This document shows positions 1-12,612 of a stretch of 64,000 bases of DNA, in pieces. The notes beneath the pieces are model-generated. The model saw nothing but the letters and a program-made list of their open reading frames with translations, made no database searches and was not told the DNA's origin. Positions within the stretch are counted from its first letter, which is position 1, and the number at the start of each line of letters is the position of its first letter. The stretch comes from Isoetes taiwanensis. Its lineage: Eukaryota > Streptophyta > Lycopodiopsida > Isoetales > Isoetaceae. A program made the position numbers and the translations under genes. The stretch lies in the NCBI GenBank assembly GCA_021234155.1, contig JAJEKV010000026.1, positions 16,110,283-16,174,282 of the forward strand. Direction: 5' to 3'.

Positions 1-137
1 GAGGTGGAGAATACTTTGCCGGAGTTTAGATGTGACAATCGTCATCAGATGATCAAGATCAGGCGTGAAATGAACAGATTTAAAAGGAGCATCGGCTGGA
101 ATAGTTTCCACCGCATAAGTAGACCTGGTGTCCTGAG

Positions 138-383
138 GTGGAAGAAGGTAAGGGCAACTACCTTGAGTTTGATGGGAAACCAATCAAACCCAGTTGGAAT
201 GTTGAACCAGAGGATTCATGGCTTGATAAATTTCTTCTTGAGCTTGTTGATCCAAGGTGGCTTGAGAAGGAGATGGGGCTCATGGTTGTTAGGGCTGAGG
301 TGCGGGGTTTCTTCAGCATGGGCGGGGGCCTTGTTTATCATTGGCGACCCATAGTTGGTAGGCCGCGAGGTAGACCAAAGTAG
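138..383 (+). CDS. 3' end of an unidentified coding region
   Basis: An open frame of about 80 codons ends at a TAG at 381-383. Its composition looks like real protein: an acidic/aromatic stretch (NYLEFDGKPIKPSWNVEPED), then WLDKFLLELVDPRWLEKEMG, a hydrophobic Gly-rich part and a basic GRPRGRPK tail. I do not recognise the family. Upstream (4-150) another frame also looks coding, so there may be a frameshift or an exon junction near 120-150; a consensus-like splice donor (AAG|GTAAGG) sits at 147-155. The gene is cut by the window edge. It could be a terminal exon, a decayed gene or part of a transposon. The start given is only the first ATG in this frame. Confidence 0.3.
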   Translation: MEEGKGNYLEFDGKPIKPSWNVEPEDSWLDKFLLELVDPRWLEKEMGLMVVRAEVRGFFSMGGGLVYHWRPIVGRPRGRPK

Positions 384-1640
384 TTTGATTTGTGCCAGGT
401 AGTTGGACTTGGACTTGTGGAAGCTGAGGGTGCATTTTCTCTTAAAAGTTCAAGTCAAGGAGATACTCACTTCATTATTCAGGAAAGGTTTTGATTCCTG
501 ATTCACAAACATTTTAAATCTTTATTTGTGGGTTTGCTTTGGAAATGTCATATTCCCTGTGTTTTGCCTACTAAGATATGTTACGAAACCAAAATAGTCG
601 CATTCAAAAAGAAAAAAGAAAGGAAAAGCATGCGTGCATTGTGCATTGAATATGTCCTTCACTCATAAAGTTGGATCAATTATGTGGATCGAATGTCATA
701 GATTAAAAAAATTAGATACCAGTGTCCTTCCCAAATTTTCAGGCTGGAAACTTTCCTAGGCTTTATGAGAAAGTTGGGGAGGTTTATTGATAAAAAATTG
801 GAGTGTTTTACAACTCTTGGAAGGTTAACTAGATTTGGACGAAGATAGTTTGAGCGGTCTCAACATCCTTATAAAAGAAACAAACACCCATGTTGTCAAA
901 CAAAATACCTCTCACAAAATCACATTATGTTCTAGCTTCATGTAAAGAATCAGTCCCTACATTTGCCACAACAAGCAACCATCTACACATGGATTTCATA
1001 ACCTGCAGACTGATGTCACAAAGAAAATGCAAACAACAGGTTGTGAATCTGAAAGAAGAAGAAGCTTTGTAAGCAAGAAAACTAGATTTCTACATCTCTA
1101 GTGAGAAAGATAAAGAAGAATCGGTTCTATGTACAAGAAAATTGACATGCCGAACCAACTAAGAAATCTTTCATTCATTTAGCTTTCAAATATTCACCCT
1201 CAATAGCTCCATTCTATTGCCCTCTTCCATCGCCATGCCTTCAGCCTCTCACATAAAAAAGAACCATCAAATTGTATCCGCTAGAAATGCCCATGCCGCA
1301 ACTATATATCTATTTTTGTTGTCTTTTGTTTCCCAAGATCATGGGTTCAACGTCTCGTTGTGAAAGTGGCCATGATCATTGTAATATTAGTGGGAGAAAG
1401 AGCCACTTCATCCATAGCAACCATGTTCGAAAATGTATTAGGGCTAACATTCTTGTATGCTATTGAGATGTTGCCTTTAAGGTGTCGTCATGCTTATTTG
1501 TGATACGGTCTTTTACAGAAATGGATCTATTTCCATGTCACCAACTCGTAACAATCCTGAGATACATCTATAATGGAATGTAAGTATTTGATCCATGTGT
1601 TTTCTTCAAGGTAGTTATTTTACATTAACAACGCCTCCGA
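384..1640. other. Intergenic, AT-rich, nothing recognised
   Basis: No coding pattern, terminal repeat or RNA gene could be supported. Short open frames here show no family signature. Confidence 0.5.
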
Positions 1641-2085
1641 TATGTTGCCCCTGTTAGTCCCCTGCCCCAAAACACGGGACTATTCCTAAGGTACGGAAAA
1701 GAGCCAAAGAGCAAAGGATAAGCATCCAAGTCAGCAGCTAAGGCCACGCCAATGAGGAAGAAGAGACCAAGAGACTCCACAACATAAGGGAATCCACGGC
1801 CCGGCAATTTTTAGTGCCACTCATTATAGCAATAATGATTCCATGAGTCATGATAGAGATCATGGGATTAGGTAACCAAAGATCCAAAAATGGTAGATCC
1901 TTTGCTATTTTGGGCAGAGGCCATTGTACTATATATATACCAGAAGATTAGACTTAGATCTTTAGACAAGTTCAGGCATTTTTGTGGTCTCAACTCCTTT
2001 TAGAGTTTTTTTCATGTATTCTCATTGATCCTTTAAGATCCTTATTTTGATGTCTGTGTTGCCTTATTTTCTTTTCTCAATTGGT
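1641..2085 (+). repeat. Probable LTR of a degraded plus-strand LTR retrotransposon
   Basis: A TATA-like tract lies at 1930-1939. The stretch ends just before a primer-binding-site-like sequence (TTGGTATTGCAAAACC, about 2081-2096) that resembles a decayed initiator-Met-tRNA site. A gag-like reading frame follows from 2236. The outer edge was not resolved because no partner LTR is visible in the window, so the start is approximate. Confidence 0.35.
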
Positions 2086-2749
2086 ATTGCAAAACCCACG
2101 TGATATTTGTTCTCTGTTGAGGAGTTGTTTGTAGGACGCAAGGGTTCTCATAGAGGGTTGTCCCCAAACTCTCTCGAATTTGGACCCTAAATAATATCGC
2201 CAATTGCTGGGTTCTGGTCCTCTTTCTTTTCGCCAATGTCTTTTCATACTTTCACTCAAGAAAAACTATTTAGCCAAATTGCCGCCCATCTCGCTCGTCA
2301 GCAACGGCGAGATACGATCCGTGACTCCTACTATGGAGATTATGATATTGAAGGTGGCCTTACACGATCCCGTGCTCATTCAGCTCCATACACCCCGCGG
2401 ATCTCTTCACGTTCAGGATCACTCAACCGTGGTCACAATTGTTCTCAACCCCATTTGCCTCGTCCAACTCTTGTTCATCACACTCCACTATACTTTCAGA
2501 TCCCTGAAAGCACTTATGTCCACATTCCTCCAATGCCGACTCTTGCACCCTCCCAACCAACTTCACCACAACATGGGATGGCCTATTCTCACGTCTTTTT
2601 TGGTCCCGCTTATGTCAATGAGTTCCCATCCTCACCAACTCTTCAGCCTCCTGTGAATGTTTACAACATTGAAGATCTCACGCTCGATCAAGATGGATGC
2701 CCAGTCATCCCAACATCCGACAATAAGACCGCTACGACAATGGTCCCTA

Positions 2750-3084
2750 TGTTAATTGTGAGTTCTTGGCATGCACCCTGCAGCAGCAGTCTATGACTGC
2801 CGGATGCTACAAAGCTGCCATGCTCAAGATCACAAAACAAGAACAAGACAAACAAATATGTACAAAGAATGAAGGGAACGTGGCCAAATGAGGCTCTCCA
2901 AATTTGAGATAAACCTGAGTACATCTGAAGCGGCTCCGGTCTAATATAGTGTAGACTGCAAATCTGAGCCCTACATCTAGCTAAATCTAATCCCTACACT
3001 TATATTAACCTAATCATGCCAAGTGTCAGTCTGCCACCACTGGCACCTAACATGTGTACAATATTAACCACTAGGTGGTTAACA
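2750..3084 (-). repeat. 3' LTR of the non-autonomous element
   Basis: Begins TGTTAATTGTGAG and ends TAGGTGGTTAACA, with TG...CA ends. It matches 5348-5680 almost throughout. Confidence 0.75.
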
Positions 3085-3097
3085 CTGCCTCCCCCTA
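3085..3097 (-). other. Polypurine tract of the non-autonomous element
   Basis: The plus strand reads CTGCCTCCCCCTA directly inside the LTR, so the minus strand carries a purine-rich tract where second-strand priming would occur. Confidence 0.55.
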
Positions 3098-3429
3098 AAA
3101 GTTTTTAGCACAAAAACATGTACAGACTTTTATAAGACAAGTCCGACAATAACAACAAGGTGCCAAAAAATTTAGGGTTGTAAATGATGGTAATGGTTGG
3201 GTTGTGTCGCCATAAAAGATCTTCATGAATGCGTTGAGGACGAATAAGATCCGAAGGAATGTCGATGGAGAACATGGATCATAGGAACTTGGGCAAAAAA
3301 AACATAAAGACCATCCCCTTATATTATGGGTAAGTCCATTTTAACAAATCGTGCCCAAAAGTGCATTTAAAAACAATTAGGGGGTCTTCAAAAATGTAAG
3401 CACCAAGAAAGCTTCCCCCGTGATCAGCC

Positions 3430-3790
3430 ATAGAAGAGCGTGGCTATGCGTGACAATATTTTTGCAGAGCGTGGATCTTGAGCAAGAAGCGTGGCCATAA
3501 GCAAAGTGTGAGCGTGGGAACAAAGGAGCGTGGCCGCAGCATGAAAAGCGTGAGTGAGGGATGACCATGGAGCGTGAACATGCGTGACTATCATAAGAGG
3601 AGCGTGGGCAAATTCAAAATGCAAGGCGTGGATAAAAAAAAGCACGGCGTGAGGAAAGCATGGACCTGGGTGGGCGTGGACTGAGCCCGTGGGAATAGGC
3701 GTGGACCATGTGTGGGCCCCTAAAGCGTGACCCCTGAGAGCCCCTTGAACGTGAGCAGTAGTTGACCCACGGCGTGACCCGTGATCAGCC
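3430..3790. repeat. GCGTG-rich interspersed motif array
   Basis: The pentamer GCGTG, usually GCGTGG or GCGTGA, recurs about every 15-25 bp for some 360 bp inside the non-autonomous element. The intervening bases are not conserved, so this is not a simple tandem repeat. An open minus-strand frame (His/Ala-rich) is a by-product of the motif. Confidence 0.6.
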
Positions 3791-5323
3791 TGCAAAAGGA
3801 GGGCTTGAACCCTAAGAAGATCGAACCCTAATTAGAATGGTTTTGCGGCGGCGGCATGGCGGTGATCTGAACCTGGGCCGCTTATGTTGCCGGAAGATAC
3901 GGTTGCTTCTATTTCCAGAGAAAATGATGGCGAATGGGGCTGAAGATGGGGCTTGAAATGTGCAGGCTAAAGATAGATGTGGCAGGAGATAAAGCCGGAG
4001 AGAATGCCGAAATGGAACAGATAAGAACTGGCCGGATATGAACGGCGAGATGTCTGCTGCCAGAAGAAGTTACTATTTCATCCCATCGATTTTGCAATAG
4101 GTCTGTGAAGGGCCGGGCTGAAGTCTGAAACGTAATGCAGAATCTGAAAATAGAAAGTGAAGATTTGCAGCTGAAAGGCCATGTATGGTGGCCGGATTTG
4201 CTCTGAAGATTGAAGAGAAGAACTTGAAGCTTGCGGGAATTGGTGGCCAAAATCGCTGCAACAGAGGAATCGGTGCCCACAAGTTTTCTGTCAAAAACAG
4301 GTAAAATGGCGTCTGAAAACATGTTGATGCAGTTGAGGCTCCAATCCCTGACTGAAAGCTTGAGATGCTAACAGTACTTGTTTGCAGATGATGAAGACCA
4401 GAGAGACTTGAGAAATTGTTGAGGCCTCAAGAATCTGTAGAAATATGCTGGCCGGAATGGTGCTCTGCAGCTGTGAGATGCGTGAGGCAGATGGATGGGG
4501 GCTAGTAGGGATGCTGGCCCTCTTAAGAACTCAATAAGAAAGACATGATTGCTCTGTGCAGATGCCAGATTGATGGAAAGTATTGGAGGAAGAGTTGCAC
4601 AAAGACTCAAATTCGTCTAGAGCCTGAAATGCTTGAATGATTTCGTTGTATCCAAAATAAACTGATAAACTTTGATGCAGGTACTGATAGCACTGGAGAA
4701 ACATTCTGCATACGATTTGAAGAAAAACTCTGATGCTTGCTGTTTTGAATATACAGGGGCTAGTCTTTTGCAGATGAAGAACATGAAGAAGCAAAGAAGT
4801 TGCCCTTGAGAAATCTGTCTGATTGTGAATCATAAGAGAGGGCTAGCCAAAGTGCTGGCCCTCTATAAATAAACTGAAGAAGAAATGATAGAGAATATTT
4901 TTGGTGTGCAAGAGCACGATTTTTGATAAAACTGAGAGAAAAACAGAGGATAATGAAAAAGATCATGATATTTTGACAATTTTTCAGCAAATAGAAGAGA
5001 AAAGAGGATCAAACTGTTGATTTTTCTGAAGATCTTGCAGAGAGGAGGCCTTTGTCACCACTCCGAAAAATCCCCATCAGAAAAATTGTGCTTTGTCGCG
5101 GCAGATGAAAAAGTAGTTTTTGAAAACGATTTTCATAACCAAACTAAATGCTAAGGAATTGATTGACAAAGGGGCCTCCAGCCGGACCATTTCAACAACT
5201 GGTTGGGCCAAATAAAGGAATTGAAGGGTTGAGAGTAATGTACAAGAAGTATTCAAGAACTGATTAGGATAAGAGCAAAAAGACAACAAAGAAAAAAAGA
5301 AGGCTCAAGAAAGTGATCACGAG

Positions 5324-5347
5324 CTTAACCCGGATAATTGGCGCCAA
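5324..5347 (-). other. Primer binding site of the non-autonomous element
   Basis: Adjacent to the right LTR. Read on the minus strand it starts TTGGCGCCAATTATCCGGG, right after the LTR end. Confidence 0.6.
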
Positions 5348-5680
5348 TGTTAATTGTGAGTTCTTGGCATGCACCCTGCACCAGCAGTCTATGACTGCCG
5401 GATGCTACAAAGCTGCCATGCTCATGATCACAAAACAAGAACAAGACAAACAAATATGTACAAAGAATGAAGGGAACGTGGCCAAATGAGGCTCTCCAAA
5501 TTTGAGATAAACCTGAGTACATCTGAAGAGGCTCCGGTCTAATATAGCGTAGACTGCAAATCTGAGCCCTACATCTAGCTAAATCTAATCCCTACACTTA
5601 TGTTAACCTAATCATGCCAAGTGTCAGTCTGCCACCACTGACACCTAACATGTGTACAATGTTAACCACTAGGTGGTTAC
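5348..5680 (-). repeat. 5' LTR of the non-autonomous element
   Basis: Near-identical partner of 2750-3084. The terminal few bases (ACA) are missing at the outer edge. Confidence 0.75.
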
Positions 5681-6296
5681 CTCCCTCCAGGATTTTCAAT
5701 AATGCCTTCTACTGCTGTTATGGGAGGCCCCTCCACTTCTCATGCTCCATGGCCATCTTAGGTTCCTATGCCATCCCCTGCGTGTGTTTCTCCACCGGTC
5801 GTCCCATCTATTTTTTCTTTTGGCCTAAATTTGAAGCTCCAGTATCCAATCTTTGGCAACACCAAAGGCAAATCCATCATGGATCAAAGGGCACAAGCTC
5901 ACATGGAGGAGTTTGGGGCCCTCATGGTTCTCAATGATCATTCTCAACCCCAGATCAAGTTTCACATTTTCTCTACCATGATGTGTGGTGCACCACCAAT
6001 GGACGATGGCCAACAAAAGCCATTGGAATCAAAATTGGGAATACATGAAAACTGCTTTTCTCGCTCACTATGGGTCTCTAGGTGATGATCAACAACTGTT
6101 ATAACAGTTGAATGAACTCCACCTAGTGAACGAATGTATTTCTACTAATGGACCTCTACATTGCAAAAGATGCAACATGCAACCATACCATGGAAGAATG
6201 TACGCATGCTAACCCTATGCCCTTCATACAAAAATGGTCTTTCCAGTGCAACTACACCACAACAATAGCTGCAGCATGGCCAGTCTTGAGCTTTTT

Positions 6297-6463
6297 GCTC
6301 TTGAAATTTAGATATATAAACATGTGATTAGTTGTGGATCTACCACTTGCTTGGGCTCTTTCTTGAACTTTCGGCTCTTGAACTTTAGATAGACAAATAT
6401 GTGATTAGTTGTAGATCTACAACTTTCTCTAATGTAGACTAACTTAAGAGCATGAGATCGCGA
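6297..6463. repeat. Imperfect tandem duplication, period about 83 bp
   Basis: GCTCTTGAAATTTAGATA ... GTGATTAGTTGTGGATCTAC recurs as GCTCTTGAACTTTAGATA ... GTGATTAGTTGTAGATCTAC. Confidence 0.6.
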
Positions 6464-9290
6464 GCATAAAAGTTGTATTGTTAACATGCTTATGAAACAA
6501 CCTGATTTGATGTGTTGTTCAGCTCTTGCGCGAACTGTTGGACATTGGAATAACAAATAAGCTCTATATTGTGCATACAAGTATTGTTTCAGATCATTCC
6601 ATGACTAAAGGAGTGGCATGCAATAAAGGTAACAGTCGCATTATTCTAACATGCCTTCATGTCAAACCATTTAAAAGCATTGGCATATTATTTAAAAAAA
6701 AAATGGCATCTGAAGCATGTAACAAAGGTGGCATTTAATTCTTTATCAAAATTTAAAGCTATTTGGACAACATATTTCACCATTCAATGGTTGTATCATA
6801 CATCTTTTCCTAGACCATCTTTTAAGTTGAAAATGCTTGATATATGACTTTTGTCTAGTGAATAAGGACATATCATAGGCATTTTTTGAATATTTTCATT
6901 CTGGAATTCCCGAAGACAATGATCTACATCAACATTTTAAATTAATATTTTATAGAAGACATTGTTATCACAAATTATTTGAACTTGCCGTCAATGCATA
7001 GAATTGTAGCCTAGAATCAAAAAATTATTTGGCCATTTGGAATTTCTTTACATTTCATTCTAGAATCCCGCACCGCTGATAGTTCGAGAGAACATGAATT
7101 AGCCAAAGACGTTTGGTATTCAGACATTGTCTCCTGATCTAGAAAATGAAAATATTAATCTAGGTTCTTGCATTTTAACAATACAATTTGAACATTTTGC
7201 GGAATATCCGCAATGTAGAAAAGCAAGCTTCTTTGGCTTCAAAAAAAGCTTTTCTCAAATACATCTTTGTTCTATGCATAAGCTGCATGCACCAACATCA
7301 AGTCATGCTTGGAAATACAACATGCCAGAGGGCTAACTTCGTAATCATTTGAACACCACAAAAAGTTCATTTAATGCTATTGTAAAGCAAGATCATGTCA
7401 ACCAAAAGCTGAGAACCTAGTCTAAAAACTCACTTAGAGCTAAGTCATGCTGACCTGTTTGAAAGAATATGATAATCCTTATGTAAATTGGGCTGCAACT
7501 AATTTTACATCACTTCACCTGCTCTGAACTTAGATACACAAACCAAGAATATACCCAGAAGAGAAGAAAAGTGCAACTAGAATTGTCCAATGATGCCTGG
7601 AGTATGCTCATCAACATGTTGACTTTGTTCGGGCCTGCACTTAAACGAATATTGCATCTTAGAAATATACTTTATTGCTGTACATTTGGATGCTTCAATC
7701 ATAATCAATGATAACTCTTATCCACATGCCTTTGACTGTCTCATTGGACTTCTGTTACGAGCTATATGAAGATGAATCAATGAATGCAAAATGAAAATGC
7801 ATATTGAATTATTCGTTCTGAATGTCCAAATCCACATGCACAATCACACAATGACATCTAAGAGTAATTTCAATAATGACTGTAAGAGCATTTTCAATAT
7901 GAATATAATCCTTTTTTGAAACAATCTAAAACAACCATATTAAAATTTGCATATGTACCAAAGATATGTAGATAATTACTCCCAAGTCATAGACGACTCT
8001 AGAATGTCAAAACATATCTAAACTCGTAATCTAAACATCCCTAGACATCTCTAGATGTTTAGATTCTAGAATCACTTCGATGCTAGAGATGTTTAGATTA
8101 CCTCTGTTTAGACTCTTCGATGCTAGAGATTTTTAGATTACGAGCCAGCGACTTTTGATCCATGGACTCCACTGAAATCTTTTCCTGGTGCATGCATCTC
8201 CATTGTGAGCTTGGTAGTATCTCAATACGCTCTGCCAATTTTACCTCTAGATTTGCAATGACATTCTGTAAATTCACATCATGAATGGTCTCCTCTCGTC
8301 TAGACAGAGCTTCCTTTAGTTTCGCATTCTGGGTAATCAAGGCTTTGTTCTGTGCAACAACCTCTTCTACTAGTTTTTACAAATGACCAATTTCGGCCGT
8401 CAAATCCTGCATCAAATGCACTAAACATACTCAATCCTCTTCGTATTCAATAGGATCCCCTTTGATAGGGGTCCCAACTGCTTTTTTCTTCCCCATTCAG
8501 GGTATACGCATTTGGAAAATCCCTCTTATCTTCTTGAAAATACAGAACCAAAATGTCTCAAGTTTGTTATGGTTGGAAAGCTTTCGAGATAAGCTTTTCA
8601 AGGATTTCAAGCTCACTGAAAACATAGAAAGTTTGACTTTATTGTATCATATAGTAAGTTTAATTGTTCGGTCGAATGTCATATGGCAAGTCCTTTGACT
8701 ACTAATAAGAGAAAGATGCACCTCGCAAGCCTCACCAATGGAGCCCTAATTCAATGGAGTTTGGTTTCTTTTGTCTTTGGTGCTTCTTTGGCTCGGTTTC
8801 TTATGTTGGCTGCAGCTATGATGTCTTATATGTTCCTTTCGGCTATCACTAACATCAAGTTCTACGTCGCATTCTCAAGATGCACTAAAGTCACTCCAAT
8901 ATAATACAATGATATCCACAATAATGCATTTCCTTATAAAAACCAATACATTCTTCGATCACAACCAAATGGATTCTTAGAACAAAATCAACCATATTGT
9001 CATGGGCACTTTGCTGGACAATATAAGCAAAACTTTAAAGTCTTTATTGGAAATATGGCACAACATCCACTAAACACCTGGGTATCAATTGAGGCCTTAT
9101 CATTTACAAGTCCCAACCTATGCCAAGAGGCTGGGCATATTTCAATACTTTTTTAAATCAAGCAAAAACCATATATACGAAGATGTTAATTGGGCAACGT
9201 TATAGGGCATGCCAGCATGGCAAAGAAAACAACATCAGCACTACGTGGAACCCATATGGTAGGAGAATCAATTAAAAAAACCCTAAAATG
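6464..9290. other. Intergenic, mostly featureless
   Basis: AT-rich sequence with no convincing gene. A short tandem copy of CTTCGATGCTAGAGAT lies at about 8075-8140. A minus-strand open frame at 8098-8340 has a charged, coiled-coil-like composition (AKLKEALSRREETIHD) and might be a transposon fragment, but I cannot assign it. Confidence 0.45.
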
Positions 9291-9293
9291 TGC

Positions 9294-9299
9294 CACGTG
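9294..9299. promoter_or_regulatory. G-box (CACGTG) upstream of the sigma-factor gene
   Basis: The palindrome CACGTG in GCCACGTGGGCC lies 96 bp before the start codon. G-boxes bind bZIP and bHLH (including PIF/HY5-type) factors and are common in light-regulated plastid-related genes. Function here is inferred from position only. Confidence 0.45.
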
Positions 9300-9394
9300 G
9301 GCCAAAATATCGGAAGTGCTTTAGCACCACAAACGCCTCGGTCTAAAACTACCATTCTATCCACTTCCCATGAAGCTTTGATGGGATTCTGGCT

Positions 9395-11955
9395 ATGGCG
9401 ATAGTTGCAGCAGCGTCTATTCTGGAAACGAAGCCCAAGATCTCGACCACTTTCATGCCAATGCATGCTACTGTAAGTTCCAATTTCGTGGGTTCAATCT
9501 CAGGAATGGTAAGCAGAGCGTCTATTCAACGTTGCATATTTTGTACTGGGTTACCCGAAAATGGAAATCTTCGTGGTCTTGGGCCTCCAGAAAGTATAAA
9601 ATCTAGAGCAGGGACAAATGTTGGACTTATTGATGCAGCTTCATCATCCAATGCAGTAGATTTTTATCCAATTCCTGAGTTAGATCGTTTGATTCTTGAA
9701 GCTCAATGGGCGAGTACTTTTTTTGGAATTGACGATGGACAACATGATCCAAAAGTTAGTGATTCAGGTAAAGATTCTGATACAATCGGATTGGGAAACA
9801 TTTTAAGGCCTGGCATTGTACAAATTGGTGTGAAAAAGAATAAGAAAGAAAGGTTGGGGTTGAAGCCTCAAAAAAGTCTAGCGAGTTTAGATAAGGGAGT
9901 TGTGATCAGATCTGGAAGGCCATCTGCAAGACAAAGACGTTTGGCCTCTAGAAGAGAGGCACTGGGAGTTGCACAGGTTAGCTCTCCATGTCTCGAAAAT
10001 CTTGCGCATGTACCTATAAAGAAAGCTACTAGGAAAAGAAAGCTAAAACTCGTGGGGGAAGATGATGATGATGCAGAATCAGATAAAAATCCCAAGAATT
10101 CAAAAGATTTTGTGACGTTCTACTTGAAACAAGCATCTAAACAGCTTGATGATGTGGAAATGCGGAGACTGTGTTTGACAATGAGGGATGCAGACCATCT
10201 GATTGACTATAAAAAGAGGTAATTCAATTTGTTTATTTAATAAGGCAATTTCAGTCTTATGCTGTAGTTACAGTACTTCTTAGATGGAAGTTTCAAGATG
10301 TAGATGCTTGTGCGGGCAAGAATATGTTGCATTATATATTCTAAGCAACATTCTGAATCTATACCTCCCTAATAACTTTACAGATTCGCATTAATGCAGA
10401 TTGGAAGAGGAGATTGGATATGAAGTGTCTAACAAAGAGTGGGCTGCTTCATTGTCAATATCTATCAAAGAACTATCTACAAGGTTAAAGGATGGCAATG
10501 CTGCCAAGAAAAGGATAATATCAGCGAATTTGAAACTTGTACTTAAAGTTGCTATACGTTTCCGTAAGCTCGGGATGGAATTGCCAGACTTGATTCAGGT
10601 CAGCACTAAATTTCAATGTAAAGCAGTTTAGCTTGGCACATTGTAATGGCTTTTATCAAATAGCAGTTTGTGTCGATTGCATGCTTAACCATATGAGGCC
10701 GCCTTGTTATTTGAAATAGGAAGGCACAATGGGCCTTGTTCGTGGAGTAGAGAAATACGATGTTACAAAGGGATATAAGTTCTCTACTTACGCGTACTGG
10801 TGGATACTTCAGGTAAGATAAGGTAATCTTTGTTTTAGAACAGGATTGGTTTAAAGTATGTTCTTTGCAGGGTATCACAAGATCGATTGCAAGATTTTCT
10901 AGAATTGTCAGGGTGCCATTCCATCTTAGTGAGACAATCTGTCAAGTCAACAGAATGAAACAAGAGAGCACTTCTCCGCTTACTGAAGAGGTTTAGAATC
11001 ATATTCTCGTTGCTACTTTCTACATTTCAACCAATGCATGATCACTTTTTCTAAAGATTGCAGCCTCTTTCTACCTCCCATGCCTTTGAACAAACCCTTA
11101 ATGGTTGTTTTAAATTTCTGTCGTTTTTATAGTCAGCATCCTCAGATATAGTTAGTAACTTCTCTGATGGTTCGTTGATGTAAAGCTCAATGTTCTGCAG
11201 GAGGTTGCTAGTGCTCTTAAAATTACGAATAAGCGTGCAAGGCGTGCCCTTCAGGTAACCAACATCTCTTGCAGCTTTTAGAGAGCTCAGAATTCCATGT
11301 GTTGCTTTGTATTTTTCAGGCAAGTAAGTATAGAGTAAAATCAACAGAAGCTCCAGTCTATCGAAACAGCTGTAAGAAAAATGGCGATTTAAATGAGGGA
11401 GATAATTTACACCATGTAAGACGATTATCTTTCTGTCTTAAATGGAACTCGGATTCCTTTGCTTATGGAGGGCTAATACAATCTTGTCAATTTTTTTTTC
11501 TCTCACAGTTTCTTGCAGATCCAAATATTGAAATGCAGCCCTGGATAATGGCTGAGAAAGGCTTTGTGGAGGTATGAGCTTCATCAATATCCAAAATTGC
11601 AGACATTTCATATTGTCTTTTCCCAGGAGGAGCTGAAGAGGCTTATGAAGACAAAACTAGAGCCAAGGGAGCAGGAAATACTCGAGCTGAGATATGGGAT
11701 TAACAAAAGTTATGATGTGCCTCTTTCACGAAGTTTCATTGGTGAGAAGTAGGTGTTCTACTTTAGCAATTGTCATGGTCGATGTTTAAATTTAGTTTGC
11801 AACCATTTTGAGAAGAAACATTTTAATGATCCAGATGTGGCCTCTCAAGGGAGCGTGTCAGACAGTTGGAGAAAGCAGCCTTACACAAGCTATGGTTATG
11901 TAGGCAAAAACTAAGTATCAGTCACTTACTATACTCGCCAGAGCAGCCTTTTTAA
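9395..11955 (+). CDS. SIG: Plastid RNA polymerase sigma factor (sigma-70 family), nine exons
   Basis: Nuclear-encoded sigma factor that directs the plastid-encoded RNA polymerase to promoters. Proposed exons: 9395-10218, 10400-10598, 10720-10812, 10871-10990, 11201-11254, 11320-11415, 11509-11571, 11627-11748, 11835-11955. All junctions are GT-AG and the frame stays open, giving 563 aa. Residues 1 to about 50 are Ala/Ser/Thr-rich and basic, fitting a chloroplast transit peptide. About 180 poorly conserved residues follow, with a basic patch ([13 protein letters not shown]). Region 2 covers about 275-400, with region 2.3/2.4 as [20 protein letters not shown] in exons 3-4. Region 3 is in exons 5-6. 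Region 4 includes [15 protein letters not shown] and the helix-turn-helix [19 protein letters not shown] (about 525-543). Which of the plant SIG1-SIG6 classes it belongs to cannot be settled by eye. The gene appears intact. Confidence 0.9.
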
Positions 11956-12612
11956 TACCAAGGCCCATATTCCTTGTCTATACAATCAAACAAATCTTGC
12001 ATTATCTCAAACCTTTGTTTACAAAGGCCTAGATTCTCTGTATACTATCAAGACAATTCTAACAAATCTCAATACTTTAGTTGCCTTCTCTTCTATTCTG
12101 TTTTTCTGTATACAATCATGAGTACTAATGCTCAGCACATATACATGCGTTTGAAAGAATGAATGTTCCATAAATCGTGGGAAGGATAGGTGGGCCCACA
12201 CACATAGATGCACCCCTTGTAATTGTAAGTGCGACTCCCACTGCATGCGGGTTGCACAAACACTCGTCTTGCTTGCTGGTTGGAAAGCAGTAGAAAAAAA
12301 AGAAAAAGGGTCTGGGGTTCCTTAGTGACTGATTCACTCTGCCTAGATTGACTTAATGCAGAATTCCCTGGAACTTTTGGCCGTCGTGTTTTCCACATGA
12401 TTTTTTGTTACTCATGTTAGCATTCCCAGGGCTTTAATCAAACTTGAACTTTGACTTTAAGAAAATAAGCGGATGGGGATGTGCCTTGACACGCCCAGAA
12501 GGTTGCTTAAAAGGTGGTTTAGTGGCCAGATGTCAGCAGCAGCTTATGCATGCATAGAATTGGTCTTAAGAAAATGAGAATGTGAATGTAAAGTGGAATG
12601 TAAAGTAAAAGT

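Larger units (their letters stand above)
2749..5681 (-). mobile_element. Young non-autonomous LTR retrotransposon (LARD/TRIM-like)
   Basis: Two direct repeats of about 335 bp (2750-3084 and 5348-5680) enclose about 2.26 kb with no gag or pol coding. The left repeat starts TGTTAATT and ends GGTTAACA. A 5-bp target duplication, TCCCT, is at 2744-2748 and 5682-5686. On the minus strand the right LTR is followed by TTGGCGCCAATTATCCGGG, a PBS-like site of the TGGCGCC type known from Ty3/gypsy (Tat/Athila-like) elements, and the left LTR is preceded by a purine tract, so transcription runs on the minus strand. The two LTRs differ at about seven positions, roughly 98% identity by eye, pointing to a recent insertion. 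The right LTR lacks its last few bases. Confidence 0.75.
2236..6240 (+). pseudogene. gag-like ORF of an LTR element, split by a later insertion
   Basis: A frame opens at 2236 (MSFHTFTQEKLFSQIAAHLA), is rich in Ser, Pro and His, and runs to 2748. It resumes after the 2.9-kb insertion at about 5687, so that removing the insertion joins Met-Val-Pro to Pro-Gly-Phe in frame. The second half continues to about 6060 with an internal stop near 5760. Around 6165-6210 there is a Cys/His-rich stretch (CKRCN, then His and Cys) that could be a decayed zinc knuckle. The upstream LTR and PBS-like site support gag; no pol part follows. Sequence similarity to a named lineage could not be assigned by eye. Confidence 0.4.

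Noticed and set aside
3424..3795. Minus-strand open frame of 123 codons, His/Ala-rich
   Set aside because: Explained by the GCGTG motif array inside a non-autonomous element; no domain.
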